A stretch of DNA of 64,000 nucleotides from an uncultured Bdellovibrionales bacterium. Its GTDB lineage: Bacteria; Bdellovibrionota; Bdellovibrionia; Bdellovibrionales; UBA1609. Below are positions 26,280 through 34,137 of the stretch, in pieces; positions within the stretch are counted from its first letter, which is position 1; every line of letters starts with the position of its first letter. The translations under genes were made by a program, and so were the position numbers. Under the pieces are notes generated by a model. That model saw only the letters and a list, made by a program, of their open reading frames with translations. It was not told where the DNA came from and did no database searches. Location of the stretch: assembly GCA_903833275.1 (NCBI GenBank), contig CAILEP010000008.1:62001-126000 (forward strand). The letters are read 5' to 3'.

Positions 26280-27731
26280 TTAAATACCGGTCAAAAGTTC
26301 TTTGTAAGAACGAACTTCAACCGCACCCACCGGGCGCAATTGATCAAGCAATTGTTCTTTGGGGCCGTAGACCAGAACTTTCAATTGCTCAGGGTGATAG
26401 TACTTTTTAATAACGGCATTTACATCTTTGGCCGATATCGAATCCAGTTTGTCGATATAGGTTTGCAAATACGATTCGTCGAGACCGTAAAAACGCAGGC
26501 CCATAATTAAACCAGCCAATTGATCGGCCGTTTCAATCTTTCTCGGAAAGGCGCCGCGCAAATACCCCTTGGCCTCGTCCACTTCTTTATCAGTGACACC
26601 CTTTGCGACAAAATCATTAACAGCTTTTAAAGTTTCGCGAACGAGCTCGCCGACTTTTTCGTGCCGAGTGTTCGAAGCGATATAAAAGGGGCCATAATCT
26701 TTTCGGGCATCAAATTCAGAGCTAATACCGTAGGTAAGGCCCCGCTTAACTCGAATTTCACTCATCAGTCGACTTGAAAACCCGTCAGACAAAATAACAT
26801 CTGAAACAATAATCGTTTGATAATCATCGTTCTTGCGCCGAACACCGAAATGCCCCAAACGAACTTCAGTTTGTTTTAGGTCTGAGCGATCGACCAGCAA
26901 CACTTGGCCGGCTACAGCCTTTGGTAGAACCGGGTAACTCACCTCCGCTGCCGCTTGAGGCTGCCAATCTGCCAAAAGCGTCTCGAGGCTTGAAATAAGC
27001 TCAGGATGTATATCGCCCACCAAAACGAGGCTCGCATTATTCGGCCGATAGTAGCGCGTATAGAAATCTTTTATGTCCTGAACTTTAATGCTATCGAGAT
27101 CGCGCGGAGTGCCCGACGCCGAACGCCCGTAAGGGTGAGCCCCATACAGGTATTGCGAAAAGAGCCGACTCGCAACGAAGGCGGGCTGATCGTAACTACG
27201 CTTGATCTCGGCCTTTGACTCTGAAAGAGATCGCTCAACTTCGGCCTTATCAAACACCGGCTGATTTAGCACTTCGAAAAAGAGTTTGATAATCGCACTT
27301 TGATCTTTCGCAAGGGCCGAAGTCGAAAAATAACTAAAATCGTAATTGGCCGAATTGGTAAACGACGTACCGTAGCTCGCAAAAAGGTCGGCAATTTGAC
27401 TGGCCGAGTGATTTTTCGACCCGCGATCAAGAAGGTCAGACGTAATGTTCGCTAAACCAGTTTTGCCGAGAGGGTCAGAGCTCGAGCCTGTTCTGACCAT
27501 AAGCCCCATACTTAAATACGGTAATGTGTGATCTTCAATAAGCAAAATTTTAAGGCCATTCTTAAGAGTGTAATCCTTAGGTTTTGGAATCTGAATGCTC
27601 GAGTGGTTGGTCGTCGCGCACCCCAACAAGATTAACAGCGGCAACACAATGGCCGCCGAAAGCCCTCTGCCACTGACTCTCGAAAGATTAGCAAATAGAT
27701 TTATCATCGCATTTATCATCACATTTATCAT
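26280..27731 (-). CDS. M16-family lipoprotein, non-catalytic subunit
   Basis: 483 aa. Lipobox LLGC near residue 38, then the M16 fold (NGLKILLIEDHTLPYLSMGLMVRTGSS). The zinc motif HxxEH is replaced by NITSD in KTGLANITSDLLDRGSKN, while the R/Y-type C-terminal motif is kept in KRGLTYG. This is the pattern of the partner subunit in heterodimeric M16B peptidases. Overlaps the catalytic gene by 4 nt (ATGA). The N-terminus is encoded by a 12-nt tandem repeat giving three in-frame ATGs (residues 1, 5, 9). Confidence 0.88.
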   Translation of the reverse strand: MINVMINAMINLFANLSRVSGRGLSAAIVLPLLILLGCATTNHSSIQIPKPKDYTLKNGLKILLIEDHTLPYLSMGLMVRTGSSSDPLGKTGLANITSDLLDRGSKNHSASQIADLFASYGTSFTNSANYDFSYFSTSALAKDQSAIIKLFFEVLNQPVFDKAEVERSLSESKAEIKRSYDQPAFVASRLFSQYLYGAHPYGRSASGTPRDLDSIKVQDIKDFYTRYYRPNNASLVLVGDIHPELISSLETLLADWQPQAAAEVSYPVLPKAVAGQVLLVDRSDLKQTEVRLGHFGVRRKNDDYQTIIVSDVILSDGFSSRLMSEIRVKRGLTYGISSEFDARKDYGPFYIASNTRHEKVGELVRETLKAVNDFVAKGVTDKEVDEAKGYLRGAFPRKIETADQLAGLIMGLRFYGLDESYLQTYIDKLDSISAKDVNAVIKKYYHPEQLKVLVYGPKEQLLDQLRPVGAVEVRSYKELLTGI

Positions 27732-27734
27732 CGC
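27699..27734 (-). repeat. three-copy 12-nt tandem repeat carrying three in-frame start codons
   Basis: Units 27699-27710, 27711-27722 and 27723-27734 (plus strand ATTTATCATCGC/ATTTATCATCAC). On the minus strand each unit contains ATGATAAAT, so the M16 partner gene has alternative ATGs at 27731, 27719 and 27707, and the first overlaps the previous stop. Confidence 0.85.
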
Positions 27735-29164
27735 ACGACCCCACTAGCCGCTTTTGGCACGACCTTCACTATGTTCAGTTTATCAGCAACAAAATATTTC
27801 TTAGCCGCATCACGAATTTGCTCAGCCGTCACCTGCGACATTTTGTCGAGCGAAGTAAATAGATAGCTATAATCGTTATGAGTGATTTCATTATAAGCCA
27901 TACTGTGCGCCTTGCTCGACACGGTTTGAAGGCCTTTGATGGTGCCCAACAAGATTGCGTTACGCACCTTCTCGATTTCTTCGGACGTAACAAGTTCCGT
28001 TTTCAAACGGTCAATCTCTTGCTGAAGAAGCGAAAGGCCCTTTGGCACATCGGCGTTAGGCTTGAAGCCAATAAAAAACGTAATCTCACCCGCGAGTAGG
28101 TTATTCTCCGAACCCATTGAAACTTGGGTCGCCAGTTGATTCTTGTACACCAGATCTTTATAAAGTCGGCTCGAGGCGCCCGAAGACATAATTTCACTCA
28201 ACATTGAAAGCGCATAAGAGTCGGGGTCGTCGGCTTTCACACCAGGATAGGCCACAATTAAAGTCACGCCTTGAACGTCGCGTTCGAGCACGGCTGTGCG
28301 CGGCGCCTTCTGCTCAACTTCTGGTGCCGGGTTGAACGGCGGCAACACCTTTGCTGGTATAGCGCCGTAGAATTTCTCCATCAGCTGCTTTACTTCGTCT
28401 GTTTTGACGTCACCCGCGATCACGACAACGGCATCATTTGGAGCATAATTCAAATTATAGAACTCGCGAAATTCGTCGATCTTGGTGGCATTTAAGTCGG
28501 CCATGTAGCCGATCACCGGCCAACGGTAAGTGTTCGTTTTGTACATTGTTGAGCGAAAGAGCTCCCAAAGAGAACCGGTCACGCTATTTTCATACCGCAA
28601 TCGACGCTCTTCTTTCACAACCTCTCGCTCACTGTTGATCGAAGTCTCATCAAGAATCAGATTGCGCATCCGATCCGATTCGATGTCCATCACCAAGTTG
28701 AGCTGGCTGCTCGGCAAATTTGTATAATAACCGGTGTAATCTTCGGTCGTAAACGCGTTGAAATTACCGCCATTTTTTTGAATCAAGCGATCAATCTCGC
28801 CCTCTGGATATTTCTTCGTGCCCTTAAACATTAGATGTTCGAAAAAATGGGCAAGCCCGGTTCGTGTCGGCCGCTCATGGCTTGAGCCGACTCGAAACCA
28901 CTGCTGATAGCTGAGTAACGGCATTTTATGATCTTCGTGAATAAGCACCGTCAGACCATTGGCCATTTTATATTTCTCGACTTTGAATTTGATTTGCTCA
29001 GAAATAAGTGGCCGAACTACCGCAGGTGCTGCTGGCGCCGTTGCTTGAGGCGATGCGGGTACCGGCGGTGGGCCCGAAACCAAAGCCCCGAAGGCCACGG
29101 TATTCAGACAAAAGCTCAAGCCGATTGCGAAGCCGATTGCGAATTGTTTTATTGAAAATGTCAT
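27728..29164 (-). CDS. M16-family zinc peptidase, catalytic subunit
   Basis: 478 aa. A signal peptide (KQFAIGFAIGLSFCLNTVAFG) and Pro/Ala linker precede the peptidase domain. The inverted zinc motif H106-F-F-E109-H110 is in TGLAHFFEHLMFKGT, with the third ligand probably E186 in REVVKEERR. NFNAFTTEDYTGYY is the usual substrate-cleft segment. Start ATG 29164 has GAGGGG upstream; a GTG at 29179 is less likely. Likely forms a periplasmic heterodimer with the lipoprotein partner. Substrate unknown. Confidence 0.9.
   Translation of the reverse strand: MTFSIKQFAIGFAIGLSFCLNTVAFGALVSGPPPVPASPQATAPAAPAVVRPLISEQIKFKVEKYKMANGLTVLIHEDHKMPLLSYQQWFRVGSSHERPTRTGLAHFFEHLMFKGTKKYPEGEIDRLIQKNGGNFNAFTTEDYTGYYTNLPSSQLNLVMDIESDRMRNLILDETSINSEREVVKEERRLRYENSVTGSLWELFRSTMYKTNTYRWPVIGYMADLNATKIDEFREFYNLNYAPNDAVVVIAGDVKTDEVKQLMEKFYGAIPAKVLPPFNPAPEVEQKAPRTAVLERDVQGVTLIVAYPGVKADDPDSYALSMLSEIMSSGASSRLYKDLVYKNQLATQVSMGSENNLLAGEITFFIGFKPNADVPKGLSLLQQEIDRLKTELVTSEEIEKVRNAILLGTIKGLQTVSSKAHSMAYNEITHNDYSYLFTSLDKMSQVTAEQIRDAAKKYFVADKLNIVKVVPKAASGVVR
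29118..29141 (-). repeat. two-copy 12-nt tandem repeat in the M16 signal peptide
   Basis: AAGCCGATTGCG occurs twice back to back (29118-29129, 29130-29141) and encodes the repeated FAIG of the signal peptide. In-frame duplication. Confidence 0.75.
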
Positions 29165-29301
29165 ACCACCCCTCACCACGTCATAACGACGCGAATGACG
29201 AACTTACGCTAATATTGGCGTACCCTAAATTGTGGGGGTTGGTGGGGTGACAGTCAACGCTGCCAGTTGTTAAGAAGCCGAGACGTGAAACTTAACAGAA
29301 A

Positions 29302-29802
29302 CTACTGAACTTGAAACTTTGTGAAGTAGACATTCTTAACCACGCCTCTTTTGAGTGCGTCATTCAGGTAGGCAATGATGTCATTTTTTAAATGTAGCTT
29401 ACCCTGCACAGTTTCAACTTGGTCGAAATGTTTCGAGTTCAGAATGCGCATAATCGAATCTCGCGCATGCCCGCCCAAAGTAACAAGCTCTTCAAAGCCT
29501 TCTTTGTCGTACATTTCAACGCTCACTTCGACTCGAATAAAGCGCCGCGGTAAACCCTCAAGGTTGGTGTTAAAGGGGTCCATCGTATAATAAATCGTTG
29601 GCTCTTCGAGAGTTTTTCGAAAATCGACCATTTCTTTATTCAGCTCATCTTCATTTAATTTTGGCGATTTGAAACCAAGCGTAGAAGCGTAAACCATATA
29701 GGCCCCGCCACCCACGGTGAACGTATTAGCCACGACAAAGATCATGGCTAGGATCTTCTTCATATCGACTTTAGGTTTAGGTTTTTCTTCTGCTTCTGCC
29801 AT
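29302..29802 (-). CDS. fliL: FliL-like flagellar basal-body protein
   Basis: 166 aa from ATG 29802 (the frame is open to an upstream start at 29862). Cytoplasmic Lys/Glu-rich N-terminus, one membrane helix (KKILAMIFVVANTFTVGGGAYMVYA), then the FliL periplasmic domain: RRFIRVEVSVEMYDKEGFEEL, RDSIMRILNSKHFDQVETVQGK and the C-terminal VKNVYFTKFQVQ, which matches the family's closing motif. FliL supports stator function. It stands alone without other flagellar genes, so it may be one of several copies. Confidence 0.85.
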   Translation of the reverse strand: MAEAEEKPKPKVDMKKILAMIFVVANTFTVGGGAYMVYASTLGFKSPKLNEDELNKEMVDFRKTLEEPTIYYTMDPFNTNLEGLPRRFIRVEVSVEMYDKEGFEELVTLGGHARDSIMRILNSKHFDQVETVQGKLHLKNDIIAYLNDALKRGVVKNVYFTKFQVQ

Positions 29803-29890
29803 ATCTAATAGCGTATCGGCAGGATGGACCAAGGTCTTAACTAGGCTAAGGGCTTGACTCAAAAGGCCGCGATGATTCTAATAGGCTCCT

Positions 29891-30889
29891 ATGATTAAAA
29901 GGTTCTGGCCGTGTCTTATTTTGATCGCCTCAATATTGCACAATGCTCAAGCCTCACTTGCTGCAGATGAGGCGAATAAAACAAATGACCCGGTGGCGAT
30001 CACTCCCCCGAGCGAGATGGTCCCTGATAACCTTATTTGGCTGGATAACGGCGCCAAAGACCCACGCTATATATTTATTGCCGATAAAGAGAACCGAACC
30101 CTCACCGTTTGGGAGCACGATTCGCGCGACTTCAAACTTTACGGCGCCTACCCCATGGACATTGGCAAAAACGTTGGCGACAAAGTGGCCCCCGGTGATG
30201 CGAAAACGCCCGAAGGCACCTATTTTGTGCAAGAGCGCCTCGAAGGTGCGAGCCTTAATTTTAGCGACTATGGCACCCTCGCCTTCACCCTCGATTACCC
30301 AAATTATTTCGATAAACTCGCCCGAAAAAGTGGGTCTGGCATTTGGCTTCACGCCATACCCGAATCGAAATCACTTCTGCGTGGCTCACGCGGCTGTGTT
30401 GTTGTTCGAAATGAAATTATTCAAAAATTAGCGCCGCTCATTACACCCAAAAAAACGCCGGTGATTATAGTCAACAAGGTCAACTACGTTACCAAAGAAC
30501 AGCTCGAGGCCTCTCGCAATCTTTTCGCCGATTGGATCAACGACTGGAAGGTCGCATGGCAATCCAAAAACATTGATGCCTACATTGGCCACTACGCCGA
30601 CTCTTTTAAGACCGAGCTTAAAGCGCTCAAGATGAACAAATCAAAATGGCGCGAATATAAAAACTTTTTGAATAAAAAATATGCGCACATTGCAGTCGAA
30701 GTAAACGAACCGGTGATTTTGGCGCGTAAAGATGAAGCCATTATTCGCTTCAGACAAAATTACGAATCTGACGGGTTGAAGGATGTCGGCGAGAAGACCC
30801 TTTTTCTGAAAAAGGGCGCTAACAACAAATATGAAATTTTAACTGAAATTTGGCAGCCCGAGGCCACCGACACGAAGGCTAAAAACTAA
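29891..30889 (+). CDS. L,D-transpeptidase with C-terminal NTF2-like domain
   Basis: 332 aa with a signal peptide (ends near LAADE). YkuD catalytic domain about 55-190: H154 in GIWLHAIPE and catalytic C169 in RGSRGCVVV, plus PGDAKTPEGTYFV. The C-terminal about 200-325 region (FADWINDWKVAWQSKNIDAYIGHYA) looks like an NTF2/SnoaL-like domain, as in Cds6-type transpeptidases. Acts in the periplasm on meso-DAP cross-links or lipoprotein anchoring. Divergent from fliL. Confidence 0.88.
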   Translation: MIKRFWPCLILIASILHNAQASLAADEANKTNDPVAITPPSEMVPDNLIWLDNGAKDPRYIFIADKENRTLTVWEHDSRDFKLYGAYPMDIGKNVGDKVAPGDAKTPEGTYFVQERLEGASLNFSDYGTLAFTLDYPNYFDKLARKSGSGIWLHAIPESKSLLRGSRGCVVVRNEIIQKLAPLITPKKTPVIIVNKVNYVTKEQLEASRNLFADWINDWKVAWQSKNIDAYIGHYADSFKTELKALKMNKSKWREYKNFLNKKYAHIAVEVNEPVILARKDEAIIRFRQNYESDGLKDVGEKTLFLKKGANNKYEILTEIWQPEATDTKAKN

Positions 30890-30911
30890 AGCCTCGTAAT
30901 AGTGCTAAAAA

Positions 30912-31103
30912 CTAGTTTTCGTCGTCGCCCAACATATCGTGGCTATCGTTATCAAACTCGACAGGCTCGCTGTTTGAGGCCAAGTCTGGCAATTTATCAA
31001 GGTGCGCTTTTCGTTCAGCCTGCGTCAAAAGTGACGCCTTCAAATTGATGTCGACCATTCGCGCGTCGTATTTAAGGTTTTCAATTGAATTCTTAAGGCT
31101 CAT
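30912..31103 (-). CDS. small acidic protein of unknown function
   Basis: 63 aa from an ATG with AGGG 7 nt upstream. The N-terminal half is an amphipathic helix (LKNSIENLKYDARMVDINLKA) and the C-terminal half is acidic and probably disordered (DNDSHDMLGDDEN). It follows the rhomboid gene by 26 nt on the same strand and is likely co-transcribed. No family recognised. Confidence 0.55.
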   Translation of the reverse strand: MSLKNSIENLKYDARMVDINLKASLLTQAERKAHLDKLPDLASNSEPVEFDNDSHDMLGDDEN

Positions 31104-31129
31104 AGAACATCCCTCGCAATTTGAAGTCA

Positions 31130-31879
31130 CTAGTTCCAGTAACGTGGTCCACCAGTTTTTTGATCCTTGTTGTCTACCACCAATTTAAGGCGACGTCCAT
31201 GGGCCTTTGTTTGCCGGCGGATCATAAAGTCACGCAGTCGGGGCCCGATCTTAATCAGCAGATAACCCGTTATAATCCCGCCCAAATGAGCCAGGTTCGA
31301 AACTTGGCTTGAAAAGCCCTGTGAGAGAAGGTTCATGACCTCAATCCCGCCGATAATCATAACGAAATACTTCGCTTTCATCGGAAAGATCATCAAAAAG
31401 TACACCACGCGCTCACCGAAAAACAGGCCGTAGGCCAAAATCAGCCCAAAAATGGCCCCTGAAGCGCCCACCACCGGAAAGGTCAGTGGGCCAAAATTAC
31501 CAGTCGCCGCGTAGTACAAAAGAACGCAAACAAGATAGACGAGCGACGCGCCCACACCACAGGCGAGGTAATAGAACAGAAAATATCGACGCCCCCAATA
31601 AATCTCGAGTTCGGCGCCCAGCCACCATAAAAGCAGCATATTGAAAAGAATATGAAACACATTTTCTGAATGAATAAACATGTAGGTAAATGGCTGCCAG
31701 AGCCAAAAATCACGAAAAAAATGAACCGGCATAAAACCAAACCATTCAAAAACATCAGAGCCCTTTAAGAAAAAATTCTGAATAATCAATACAAGCACAA
31801 ACCAAATAGAAACATTGGCGATGATGAGCTTTTTTATGACTGGAGTGACCGGCATCACCCCTTGAAAGTCAGTCTTCAT
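31130..31879 (-). CDS. rhomboid-family intramembrane serine protease
   Basis: 249 aa with six or so membrane helices. Catalytic Ser140 in GASGAIFG and His198 in NLAHLGG, with the HxxxN pair H76/N80 in HILFN forming the oxyanion site. A basic cytoplasmic tail follows. Cleaves transmembrane segments of unknown substrates. GGAG precedes the ATG, which overlaps the mce stop by 4 nt. Confidence 0.88.
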   Translation of the reverse strand: MKTDFQGVMPVTPVIKKLIIANVSIWFVLVLIIQNFFLKGSDVFEWFGFMPVHFFRDFWLWQPFTYMFIHSENVFHILFNMLLLWWLGAELEIYWGRRYFLFYYLACGVGASLVYLVCVLLYYAATGNFGPLTFPVVGASGAIFGLILAYGLFFGERVVYFLMIFPMKAKYFVMIIGGIEVMNLLSQGFSSQVSNLAHLGGIITGYLLIKIGPRLRDFMIRRQTKAHGRRLKLVVDNKDQKTGGPRYWN

Positions 31880-32298
31880 TTTGAACTCCGCTTTTGACTA
31901 AGCTCAACTAGAACCCCACCCGCCGCTGAAGGGTGAATAAACGCAACTTCACAACCGCCAGCGCCTTGTATTGGCTCTTCGTTGATCACTCGAATGTTTG
32001 CCGCCTTTAGGCCCAACAAACTCTTTCGAATGTCTTTCACCCGCAAACAAATATGATGAATGCCCGGGCCGCGTTTTTCAAGAAATCTCGCAACTGGGCT
32101 CTCGGGGCTAGTCGCCTCGAGAAGTTCAATGCGTGCGTTATTACCGAGCTCAAACATTCGTACCCGCACCTTTTCGCTAGGCACCTCTTCAGTATGGCCG
32201 GCTTTAAACCCCATGGCTAGATAGACCTTCTCACCCTCGCCGAGTGATTTAACCGCGATCCCAACATGGTCGAATTCGTAATCGATGGGCAGATTCAT
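31876..32298 (-). CDS. mce: methylmalonyl-CoA epimerase
   Basis: 140 aa glyoxalase/VOC-fold protein with two repeats. HVGIAV at the N-terminus and GIHHICLRV carry metal-binding His, FELGNNARIELLEATSPESPV is the diagnostic substrate loop, and HPSAAGGVLVELSQ closes the family. Interconverts R- and S-methylmalonyl-CoA in propionate or branched-chain breakdown. The mutase is not in this window. Overlaps both neighbours by 4 nt. Confidence 0.88.
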   Translation of the reverse strand: MNLPIDYEFDHVGIAVKSLGEGEKVYLAMGFKAGHTEEVPSEKVRVRMFELGNNARIELLEATSPESPVARFLEKRGPGIHHICLRVKDIRKSLLGLKAANIRVINEEPIQGAGGCEVAFIHPSAAGGVLVELSQKRSSK

Positions 32299-32987
32299 TT
32301 TAGCTCTCGGCCCGAATTGAGGTGGTGAAAGTAGCGCTCATAAGTCTGCTGCAAAGTTTCGGGTATGACCTTGGTTTCAGCTATCAACGGAAAGAAATTC
32401 GTATCGCCAGCCCAGCGCGGGATCACATGCCAATGCAAATGCCCAGGTATCCCCGCCCCGGCCACGGCGCCCATATTTAAGCCAATATTAATGCCCGAAA
32501 CGCCGTACTCCTTTTTAACAATCGTGACGACTTTTTTTAGCAGGGTTTGCAACTCGAGATATTCGCTTTCGTTGAGCTCCGTCAAATCGCCACAATGGCG
32601 GGTGGGCAAAACCATAACGTGCCCCGAATTATACGGGTATTTGTTGAGGCAAACCATGGCCCATTCGTTCTTGTAAACACATAACGATTCGGGCCCGCCT
32701 TCATGGTCTCGAGCGGTGCAAAAAACACAGCCCTTGGTTTCAACCATTTTTCTAACGTACTTTAATCGCTCAGGGCGCGAAAGCCAGTCTCTCTCTTGTG
32801 GCCAAATTTCGGTAAACACTGCGGCCAGCGATTTTGCTGATTTCGCCCTCGGTGATTTCGCCCTCGGTGATTTCGCCCTCGATAATTTTGCCCTCGCCAA
32901 TTTCGAGCCCGAAAATTTGGAGCTGGTCGATTTTAAATTACGCGGTTTACTCGCAAGCTTTTTCTTTTTAGCGATTTTGGCCATCAA
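32295..32987 (-). CDS. HIT-family nucleotide hydrolase/transferase with Lys/Arg-rich repeat tail
   Basis: About 230 aa. C-terminal HIT domain: CVFC near residue 96, LNKYPYNSGHVMVLPTRH and the HIT triad HLHWHVIPRW. Resembles Ap4A-phosphorylase-like HIT enzymes acting on dinucleoside polyphosphates. The first 60 residues are a basic Ala/Lys/Ser/Arg tail with pentapeptide repeats (ARAKLSRAKSPRAKSPRAKS). Start is TTG 32987 (G-run 7 nt upstream) or ATG 32984. It directly abuts sppA. Confidence 0.8.
   Translation of the reverse strand: MMAKIAKKKKLASKPRNLKSTSSKFSGSKLARAKLSRAKSPRAKSPRAKSAKSLAAVFTEIWPQERDWLSRPERLKYVRKMVETKGCVFCTARDHEGGPESLCVYKNEWAMVCLNKYPYNSGHVMVLPTRHCGDLTELNESEYLELQTLLKKVVTIVKKEYGVSGINIGLNMGAVAGAGIPGHLHWHVIPRWAGDTNFFPLIAETKVIPETLQQTYERYFHHLNSGRELK
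32839..32913 (-). repeat. 15-nt tandem repeat encoding basic pentapeptides in the HIT protein tail
   Basis: Units 32839-32853 and 32854-32868 are identical (GATTTCGCCCTCGGT), 32869-32883 differs by one base, and 32884-32898 and 32899-32913 are more diverged. The minus-strand product is repeated RAK-S/L-P/S. In-frame, so copy number can change without frameshift. Confidence 0.85.
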
Positions 32988-33929
32988 TTAAGCGCCCCCA
33001 GCACTCAAAGCCGAGGGCAAGATCAGTAGTGGCTGCCCCCAAAACTGGCTATGCAAAAGTTGCTTCAGCGCCCGATCGACTGACCGCTCAAGCGGCGGCA
33101 TTGAAGTTTTCGAATCAAAAAGATCTCGTAAGAATTCGGCCTTTTTCGGCGGGGGCGAAAACAGCTCCGGGTCGGGCCCGATGCCTGACAATTGGCCAAT
33201 CAGCTTGGTCGCATCACTTAAGGTGCCAATCTTATCGGCCAAACCCATTGCAACAGCCTTCTCGCCGGTAAAAACTCGGCCGTCAGCAATTTTGCTGATG
33301 GTTTCAAGCGGCAACTTTCGCCCCTGAGCAACGGCCGTCTTAAATTGCGTAAGCACTTCATTGGCGAGCTCTTGAAAAAGTAATTTCTCGTCATCCCGCA
33401 TGTCACGATACTCGGCGCCTGAATCTTTATAGGCCCCCGTCTTAATTACGTACCTTTTGATCTTTGCAAACTCATAAAGCTTTTCGAGGTTTGCGAACTC
33501 CATAATCACGCCGATAGAACCGATCATGCTCCCAGGGTTAGTGACGATCTTGTCGGCAGCGACGGCCGAGTAGAACGCGCCGCTTGCCGCGAGCGACGAC
33601 ACCGACACCACAACCGGTTTTTTAAGCTCATCGCGCACGCGTTTAATTTCGGCGTATATTTCTTGGCTCGGGCCAACGACCCCGCCGGGCGAATTAATTT
33701 GAATTAACACTCCCTTGATTTCGTCTTCTTTAGAGTATTTTTTTAAGTCCTCAAGAAATTCTTTTCCGTCAATAATGACGCCCTCAAGCTCAAGAAAAAG
33801 AACTGAGGATTTGGCGATTTTTGGCTCTTCAAGGTGAAGCTGATTCATCACCGTGCGGGCCGCCATAAAACACCCCGCGAAGAAAAGGACAATCAGAACA
33901 ATAAACACGGTGCCTAAAAATTTTCGCAT
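32988..33929 (-). CDS. sppA: signal peptide peptidase SppA, short 36K type (S49)
   Basis: 313 aa. N-terminal membrane anchor (FLGTVFIVLIVLFFAGCFMA), then the S49 fold. Catalytic dyad Ser116 in SSLAASGAFYSA and Lys168 in KTGAYKDSG; their 52-residue spacing is as expected for the short enzymes. QINSPGG is the oxyanion segment. Degrades cleaved signal peptides in the membrane. AGGT precedes the ATG. Confidence 0.92.
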   Translation of the reverse strand: MRKFLGTVFIVLIVLFFAGCFMAARTVMNQLHLEEPKIAKSSVLFLELEGVIIDGKEFLEDLKKYSKEDEIKGVLIQINSPGGVVGPSQEIYAEIKRVRDELKKPVVVSVSSLAASGAFYSAVAADKIVTNPGSMIGSIGVIMEFANLEKLYEFAKIKRYVIKTGAYKDSGAEYRDMRDDEKLLFQELANEVLTQFKTAVAQGRKLPLETISKIADGRVFTGEKAVAMGLADKIGTLSDATKLIGQLSGIGPDPELFSPPPKKAEFLRDLFDSKTSMPPLERSVDRALKQLLHSQFWGQPLLILPSALSAGGA

Positions 33930-34032
33930 GTTTCACCTATAATTGATTCAACAGTAGTGAACCATCATGCTACGGAATTTCGCGCTTGTAGGCAATGGCC
34001 GGCGCGAACCAAAAATGCCACTGACGCCAATA

Positions 34033-34060
34033 AAAAACCCAGCTCGCTGGCTGGGTTTTT
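34033..34060 (-). terminator. intrinsic terminator of rpsA
   Basis: An 11-bp perfect stem (AAAAACCCAGC / GCTGGGTTTTT) with a 6-nt loop. On the minus strand the stem is followed by a T-run (GGGTTTTTTATT). It lies 78 nt beyond the rpsA stop and separates rpsA from the sppA transcription unit. Confidence 0.85.
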
Positions 34061-34137
34061 ATCAGTACCTTTCTGTTTTTAGTCTTTCTTTACGCGAACA
34101 CCACTAACGCGGTGTCCACCAGAAAAGGCGCCGGGTA

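Noticed and set aside
32839-32913. Possible CRISPR-like direct repeats
   Set aside because: Units are contiguous, 15 nt long, without spacers, and in frame inside a coding region.
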